A DNA stretch of 60,358 nucleotides from Spirochaetales bacterium. Lineage in GTDB: Bacteria; Spirochaetota; Spirochaetia; DSM-2461. The position numbers and the translations under genes were made by a program. The notes below the pieces were generated by a model, which was given only the letters and a program-made list of their open reading frames with translations, made no database searches and was not told the DNA's origin. The stretch covers positions 1-60,358 of the forward strand of contig QKAW01000008.1 of assembly GCA_003247135.1 (NCBI GenBank), in the 5' to 3' direction. Below are positions 56,360 through 60,358 of this stretch, in pieces. Position 1 is the first letter of the stretch; every line of letters starts with the position of its first letter.

Positions 56360-56788
56360 ATGGTTAATAATATACAAATGATAGGTTGTTCATTCTTACC
56401 TATCGATAAAAATAAAGAAAAAATTCTAATATCCAAAAGAAGTAAAAACAAGAAATACTTTCCAAATAAATGGGAAGTTTTAGGTGGTAATTTAGATTTC
56501 GGGGAAAATTTTGAAGACTGTATTAGAAGAGAAATTAAAGAAGAAATAAACTGTTCTATAGCCAAGATAAAACATTTACATTCTAGAGCAATGTATTTAG
56601 ATAATAAAATGTATGTAACTATTTCGTATATTGGATATATTAATGGTATACCAGAACATAATAAAAATGAAATATCAGAAATAAAATGGATTTCAAAAAA
56701 TGAAATAGACAATTATGATTTTTGTCCTGGAGATAAAGATATATTATTATTGGGATTTTCTGAGCTGTTAAAGGAAACATTGAATTAA
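56360..56788 (+). CDS. NUDIX hydrolase (cassette 1)
   Basis: 142 residues. A complete Nudix box at residues 43-65 (G-x5-E-x7-REIKEE) in a MutT-like fold. It hydrolyses a nucleoside diphosphate linked to some group; substrate unknown. GGAG precedes the ATG, 19 bases after the ATPase stop, so the two are cotranscribed. The stop lies 5 bases before the R'' core of attC. The pairing with a DUF234 ATPase may be a functional couple, or two genes captured together. Confidence 0.9.
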   Translation: MVNNIQMIGCSFLPIDKNKEKILISKRSKNKKYFPNKWEVLGGNLDFGENFEDCIRREIKEEINCSIAKIKHLHSRAMYLDNKMYVTISYIGYINGIPEHNKNEISEIKWISKNEIDNYDFCPGDKDILLLGFSELLKETLN

Positions 56789-56793
56789 ACGCA

Positions 56794-56891
56794 GCATAAC
56801 AAAACTTTGAACTTGTCAGCCCTATCGTCATGCTTTTTGCAAAGCAAAAATCACGCCGATGTACGGTCTGCAAGTTAAAGTGACGTTAAAT
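56794..56891 (+). other. attC: attC recombination site of cassette 1 (98 bp)
   Basis: R'' GCATAAC (56794-56800) and R' GTTAAAT (56885-56891), cut after G56885. L''/L' arms pair: ACTTT (56804-56808) with AAAGT (56877-56881), and AACTTG (56810-56815) with CAAGTT (56871-56876). G56809 is left unpaired as the typical extrahelical base. The centre holds an imperfect hairpin (TGCTTTTTGC / GCAAAAATCA). These features are diagnostic for folded-strand attC sites. Confidence 0.92.
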
Positions 56892-56952
56892 GTAAAATTT
56901 ATATGAATAAATATTTTATTTATGTTATTATCTTTTTAAGGATATAAATGAG

Positions 56953-57390
56953 ATGGATAATTTTTACAAAACAGCAATAAGAACTTCAAAATCATCAAAA
57001 ATACTCATAAACAACGGAGACTATTTTAACTCTTGTTATATTGGTGGCTATACACTAGAGTGTTATTCAAAAATACTATTAAAACTGGCATACGGTATGA
57101 CTGACGATGAGTTAAAAAAATATATTGGTCATGACCTTAAAAAAGCTGTTAAAGAAATCAAATATTTAAAGCTTGATCCTTCCATAAATGGGTTAATAGA
57201 TTCAATCTATTTATTAGATATTAATATTGATTGCCCTTTTATGACAAAATCTCAAACAAAATGGAATCCAAATAAGAGATATAATGATAATGAAACAAAT
57301 TGGAATCAAAATACAGCAACTGAATACCAGAATGAGATTGTTAAAATTAGACAAAAGATAGCAACTATGAAAATAAATGGGGTAATATAA
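56953..57390 (+). CDS. HEPN-like protein (cassette 2)
   Basis: 145 residues, helical. The N-terminal pattern NNGDYFNSCYIGGYTLECYSKILLK and GHDLKKAV (Gly59-His60-Asp61) matches HEPN-type proteins that pair with nucleotidyltransferases or NTPases. The catalytic Rx4-6H motif of RNase HEPNs is not visible: the only His (60) lacks an Arg before it. It may therefore be a non-enzymatic or variant HEPN. Later it has a conserved-looking KWNPNKRY turn. AAGGAT lies upstream. The stop overlaps the next ATG (TAATG), so the two genes are strictly coupled. Confidence 0.7.
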   Translation: MDNFYKTAIRTSKSSKILINNGDYFNSCYIGGYTLECYSKILLKLAYGMTDDELKKYIGHDLKKAVKEIKYLKLDPSINGLIDSIYLLDINIDCPFMTKSQTKWNPNKRYNDNETNWNQNTATEYQNEIVKIRQKIATMKINGVI

Positions 57391-60101
57391 TGATTAACAA
57401 TGATTTTACAAAAATTAAAGAAAATATAATTATTGACTTAAAAAATAATCTTAAATTAAATGATAATGATCAATGTTTTATTATAAGAAATATATATTCA
57501 AGATTTTCACTATTTTTTATATCTGAAAATAGTAATATTATCGAAGCTAATTCTTTTCTACAAAATAACAAATATAATAATATTATTGATACTATAGAAG
57601 TTATTGATGACGAATTTATAATTTCACAATTAAAACTAGAGTCAACTCAATTAGATGATAAATTTTATTATTCAGAAAGAAGATCAAATTCTTATAATTG
57701 GTTCTCCCATAATGAAATCACTAAACAAAATAATATAATATCTTTTTACTCATTTAAAGGAGGAGTTGGTCGAACTACTTCAATGGTTTTATCCGCAATA
57801 GAATTAGTTAGAAAAGGCCATAAAATTGTTTTAATTGATTTTGACCTAGAGGCTCCTGGATTAGTTTCATTATTCTCAAACAATAATAAAGAGTACTATA
57901 AAGTTAAGGGAATATTAGATTATTTAATTGATTTAAATATGAACATGGTAGATCTAAATATAAATGATTATTACTTTTCAATTACTGATCAAGAATTAAT
58001 AGGCACTAATGGAGGAGAACTAATAGTAATCCCTGCAGCTTCTACTGATCAAGAATCCGCCAATGATTATATTGATAAGCTGTCTAAAATTGATTTTAAG
58101 CTCTACCCAAAGAAACAATATTTACCAGACATTTTTTTCAAAAATATTCAAGAAAAGTTAAAACCTGATTTTATATTTATTGATTCTAGAACTGGTATCA
58201 ACGAAATTGCTGGTATTTTATTAAAAAGATATTCTTCACTCATTTTTTTAGTTTTTTATGGAAATCAACAGAATATGTTTGGGCTTGAATCAGTCATAAA
58301 TGTTATTAAGAATGATAAAATTCCATTTCAATTATTAAACTCTCCAGTTCCAATTCAAGAAACAGAGAAGAATGAAGAACGTAATTTTTATATAGAGAAC
58401 TCTTACGAAATAATTAATAAATATATTTTAGATGATAAAGAAAATTATCCTGATATATACGATGAAACTTCACTTCATTACCCAATTGATATCCCATATT
58501 CATATACAGCATTGAATATCAATAGCAATAAAAAGCTCACTCAACTATTAACCGAAGGAGGCGAGAGTAATTCATACAAACAAATATCCCGAATTATTGA
58601 AAATAAAGAAATTGATGGCACTGAGGAAGAGTTAGATAATATCTTCAATGTTGATACAAAAATACCTCTATATTTTAGCCAAATAACTAATAACAATATT
58701 GCAACAAGTGAAGATGAATTTAGAGAAGTAAGTGATTTAATTAAAAACTTTTATCCAAGAAAAGACTATAGGTATATTTTTGACTCCAATAAGTTTCTAA
58801 TTTTAGGAGATAAAGGTACAGGTAAAACTGCATTATTTTCTGTACTAAATCATGAAGATTATACTAAACATTTAGCTAAATACTGTGGAGTAGATTCGGA
58901 TAATATTAATGAATCTATTTGGATCACTGCATATGATAAATCAGGAGATTTTCCGTCGAAACTTAACTTTAATAGTTTAATGGACTTTAATGCAAGAGAA
59001 CTTGCTAATTACTGGATACTTTTACTAATTAGAAGAATGATAGTTCACTTAAAAATGGAAAAGCATGGGTTAGATGATAATATTATTTCGTGTAAATATT
59101 CAGAATTAAAAAATTACGCTAAAGATTCTAGTATAAGTGAAAAAATTGAAGAACTTTTGATTATATTTGAAAAGGTATTAAAAGAAAGGAATAAGAAAAT
59201 CTTTTTTGTTTATGATTACTTAGACTTAAATATTCCTACTGAAAATAATTTTAGAGGACGCTGTATAGGAGAATTATTATCTATTTGGTATGACTACTCA
59301 GCAAGGTTTACATATATAAATGCCAAAATATTCCTCAGAAACGATATTTTTGATAGAGAAGTTAATACTGAAACAGATAAAGTAAAAATAATTAATCATT
59401 CAGTTGATATTAAATGGAATTATGATCAGCTTCTAAATGTAGTTTGGAAGAGGTTATTATCTAATTACACAGCTTCAAATGAAATTCAAAATTTATTCAG
59501 ACCATTTGAAAGTAATATTAATTTCGACTATAAAGATGAACTTGGATTAGTACCCAATTTAACAGAAACTCAAAATAGATCTTTACTTGAAATGTTACTG
59601 GGGAAATATATGGGAGCGAATAACAAAGCGTTTCCATATAACTGGATTTTATACCATGTTAGTGATGCAAATAGAAAAATGTTTCCAAGAAGTTTTCTAA
59701 CTTTATTTTCCACAACGGGAAAAAAACAATCTGAAGATACTAATACGTCTAAAGTGTTAATTAGACCATATAACATGGAAGTTACGATGAATGATGTTTC
59801 AAGAGATAGAGTTGTAGATATAAAAGAAGAATACCCTGAATTACAAAATATTTTTGACAACTTAAAAAATCACATTGAGATATTCCCTATTAATGAAGAA
59901 AAACTAATACAAGGCTTAAAGAAACTAAAAGAAAAAGAACCGAATAAAATAATTGATAAACTAAACGATATTGGTGTTCTATATCCATATAAATATAATA
60001 GTAAAAAATATGGAAAACGATATCATATGCCAGATTTATACCTCTTTGGAATGGGATTAAAACGAAGAGGACCGGGAGCTCATAAAGTACTGTTTACTTA
60101 A
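57390..60101 (+). CDS. Dual NTPase: ParA/MinD-like domain fused to a second P-loop NTPase (cassette 2)
   Basis: 903 residues. N-terminal domain (1-115) of unknown fold. SIMIBI/ParA-like domain (116-about 420): loop FKGGVGRTT (122-130) keeps the signature lysine but has Arg128 where ParA/MinD have the P-loop Lys. LIDFDLEAPG is Walker A'-like, and FIFIDSRTG at about residue 255 is switch II. A second NTPase follows with Walker A GDKGTGKT (473-480) and a Walker B-like KKIFFVYDYLD (about 601-611). The C-terminus ends with a basic motif (GLKRRGPGAHKVLF). A single-gene fusion of two NTPases behind a HEPN-like gene suggests a sensor-effector conflict system. The function is not established. Confidence 0.8.
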   Translation: MINNDFTKIKENIIIDLKNNLKLNDNDQCFIIRNIYSRFSLFFISENSNIIEANSFLQNNKYNNIIDTIEVIDDEFIISQLKLESTQLDDKFYYSERRSNSYNWFSHNEITKQNNIISFYSFKGGVGRTTSMVLSAIELVRKGHKIVLIDFDLEAPGLVSLFSNNNKEYYKVKGILDYLIDLNMNMVDLNINDYYFSITDQELIGTNGGELIVIPAASTDQESANDYIDKLSKIDFKLYPKKQYLPDIFFKNIQEKLKPDFIFIDSRTGINEIAGILLKRYSSLIFLVFYGNQQNMFGLESVINVIKNDKIPFQLLNSPVPIQETEKNEERNFYIENSYEIINKYILDDKENYPDIYDETSLHYPIDIPYSYTALNINSNKKLTQLLTEGGESNSYKQISRIIENKEIDGTEEELDNIFNVDTKIPLYFSQITNNNIATSEDEFREVSDLIKNFYPRKDYRYIFDSNKFLILGDKGTGKTALFSVLNHEDYTKHLAKYCGVDSDNINESIWITAYDKSGDFPSKLNFNSLMDFNARELANYWILLLIRRMIVHLKMEKHGLDDNIISCKYSELKNYAKDSSISEKIEELLIIFEKVLKERNKKIFFVYDYLDLNIPTENNFRGRCIGELLSIWYDYSARFTYINAKIFLRNDIFDREVNTETDKVKIINHSVDIKWNYDQLLNVVWKRLLSNYTASNEIQNLFRPFESNINFDYKDELGLVPNLTETQNRSLLEMLLGKYMGANNKAFPYNWILYHVSDANRKMFPRSFLTLFSTTGKKQSEDTNTSKVLIRPYNMEVTMNDVSRDRVVDIKEEYPELQNIFDNLKNHIEIFPINEEKLIQGLKKLKEKEPNKIIDKLNDIGVLYPYKYNSKKYGKRYHMPDLYLFGMGLKRRGPGAHKVLFT

Positions 60102-60106
60102 TTTAC

Positions 60107-60222
60107 ATTTAACAAACTTTTGAACCAGTCCGTATTTTTGTCACATATTTTGCCCGCTTTGCTCTAAGCAAAATATGTGACAACACTTCGTGACAATCCG
60201 GCAGGTTAAAAGGACGTTATAT
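60107..60222 (+). other. attC: attC recombination site of cassette 2 (116 bp)
   Basis: R'' ATTTAAC (60107-60113) and R' GTTATAT (60216-60222). Arms CTTTT (60117-60121) with AAAAG (60208-60212), and AACC (60123-60126) with GGTT (60204-60207); G60122 is extrahelical, at the same place as in attC 1. The centre has a perfect 16-bp hairpin (TTGTCACATATTTTGC at 60138-60153 with GCAAAATATGTGACAA at 60168-60183). The cassette 2 gene stops 5 bases before R'', the same gap as in cassette 1. Confidence 0.92.
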
Positions 60223-60358
60223 AGATTTAAAATTTTAGTTGTTTAAATAGCTAATTAATTGTGTAATATTTAAGAATTGTTATATAAAAAGAGGAATATG
60301 TGTTTAAAAAAAGTAAAGTGCTAAAAATTATTCGAAATGTATTTATTATAGTATTTTT
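60217..60358 (+). mobile_element. Start of integron cassette 3 (runs off the window)
   Basis: Begins with TTATAT after the cassette 2 attC. It has an AT-rich leader and the start of a gene with its own ribosome-binding site. If it is a cassette, its attC should end with an R'' of ATATAAC, outside the window. Confidence 0.75.
60300..60358 (+). CDS. Partial gene in cassette 3
   Basis: GTG at 60300 with AAGAGG six bases upstream opens a frame to the window end (VFKKSKVLKIIRNVFIIVF). The basic start and hydrophobic run suggest a membrane anchor or signal. An ATG two bases earlier leads to a stop after 8 codons and is rejected. The product cannot be named. Confidence 0.5.
   Translation, partial: MFKKSKVLKIIRNVFIIVF

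Larger units (their letters stand above)
54943..56885 (+). mobile_element. Integron gene cassette 1 (1943 bp)
   Basis: Runs from TTATGC after the attI core to the G of the next core GTTAAAT. It contains its own promoter, a DUF234-type ATPase gene, a NUDIX gene and a 98-base attC. Two genes in one cassette, and an internal promoter, are both uncommon. The left R' core (GTTATGC) and right R'' core (GCATAAC) are perfect complements, as required if both came from one circular cassette. Confidence 0.9.
56886..60216 (+). mobile_element. Integron gene cassette 2 (3331 bp)
   Basis: From TTAAAT (R' core of attC 1) to G60216. Its attC R'' is ATTTAAC, the exact reverse complement of its left core GTTAAAT. 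It holds a HEPN-like gene and a 2.7-kb NTPase gene. Most known cassettes are under 1.5 kb, so this is very large and looks like a whole operon captured as one unit. Confidence 0.9.

Noticed and set aside
56953..57390. HEPN/MNT toxin-antitoxin pair
   Set aside because: No nucleotidyltransferase antitoxin is adjacent and the HEPN-like protein lacks a visible Rx4-6H motif; its partner is a 903-residue NTPase.
60138..60183. Perfect hairpin read as a rho-independent terminator
   Set aside because: It has no T run after it and lies inside symmetric L/R arms of an attC site; the simplest reading is the attC central stem.
56794..60222. CRISPR array or direct-repeat element
   Set aside because: The two sites share only core boxes and arm layout; there are no regular repeats or spacers anywhere in the window.
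1..60358. tRNA, rRNA or insertion sequences
   Set aside because: No tRNA cloverleaf, rRNA segment, transposase or terminal inverted repeats were seen on either strand.

Overview
The window is a visibly AT-rich bacterial chromosome segment. Gene content points to a free-living spirochaete (Spirochaetota). It carries YtcP/LplB-type sugar permeases, many lipoproteins and LysM/SLT cell-envelope proteins, tandem SpoIIE-type phosphatases with HAMP and GAF domains, class III cyclase and diguanylate cyclase signalling proteins, and a fused aroDE. Integrons are also known from the spirochaete Treponema denticola. The assignment to phylum is inference; there is no rRNA or tRNA gene in the window to confirm it. 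Coding density is very high: no stretch over 300 bases lacks a gene, and several convergent genes overlap at their 3' ends.

Layout. 0-7.3 kb (minus strand): two sugar ABC permeases, a short chemoreceptor-like protein with a 59-residue MshEN-like partner, a lipoprotein, and a translationally coupled pair of PTS-EIIA/CBS regulator and ArsB/NhaD-type ion transporter. 7.5-12.2 kb: NlpC/P60 lipoprotein and a bacterial XPB helicase with its associated protein. 12.2-17.2 kb: fused aroDE, DprA, a DEDDh exonuclease, isocitrate dehydrogenase. 17.2-24.3 kb: an envelope cluster (TPR lipoprotein, lytic transglycosylase with LysM, SH3 lipoprotein) ending in an ABC-F ATPase and a rhomboid protease. 24.3-29.8 kb: prfA-prmC-rel-trmL-Sel1 operon with overlapping genes. 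29.7-31.4 kb: DJ-1/PfpI and PcnB. 31.5-46.3 kb: signalling (two SpoIIE phosphatases, hybrid kinase plus response-regulator cyclase, diguanylate cyclase), D-2-hydroxyacid dehydrogenase, aspartate kinase, and a DNA-damage pair (SRAP and DNA polymerase IV) sharing a 20-bp divergent promoter. 46.3-53.6 kb: quinone/electrophile module (HxlR, Kef antiporter, KefF-like reductase), ABC-2 exporter, AEC transporter.

53.6-60.36 kb is the standout: a chromosomal integron. It has an integron integrase (IntI-specific insert present) transcribed away from an attI region, then two complete gene cassettes bounded by recognisable attC sites, and the start of a third. The R'' core of each attC is the exact reverse complement of the R' core at the left edge of its own cassette, which fixes the cassette boundaries at 54943-56885 and 56886-60216. 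Cassette 1 carries a DUF234-type ATPase with a PD-(D/E)XK-like C-terminus plus a NUDIX hydrolase, and its own promoter. Cassette 2 is unusually large (3.3 kb). It carries a HEPN-like protein coupled to a 903-residue protein that joins a ParA/MinD-type domain with a KGGVGRT variant loop to a second P-loop NTPase; it is a plausible uncharacterised defence or conflict system.

A second genome-wide pattern is visible. About ten genes at transcription-unit starts have a TATAAT-like box 6-7 bases before the start codon and no Shine-Dalgarno sequence, which suggests frequent leaderless mRNAs next to normally led genes.
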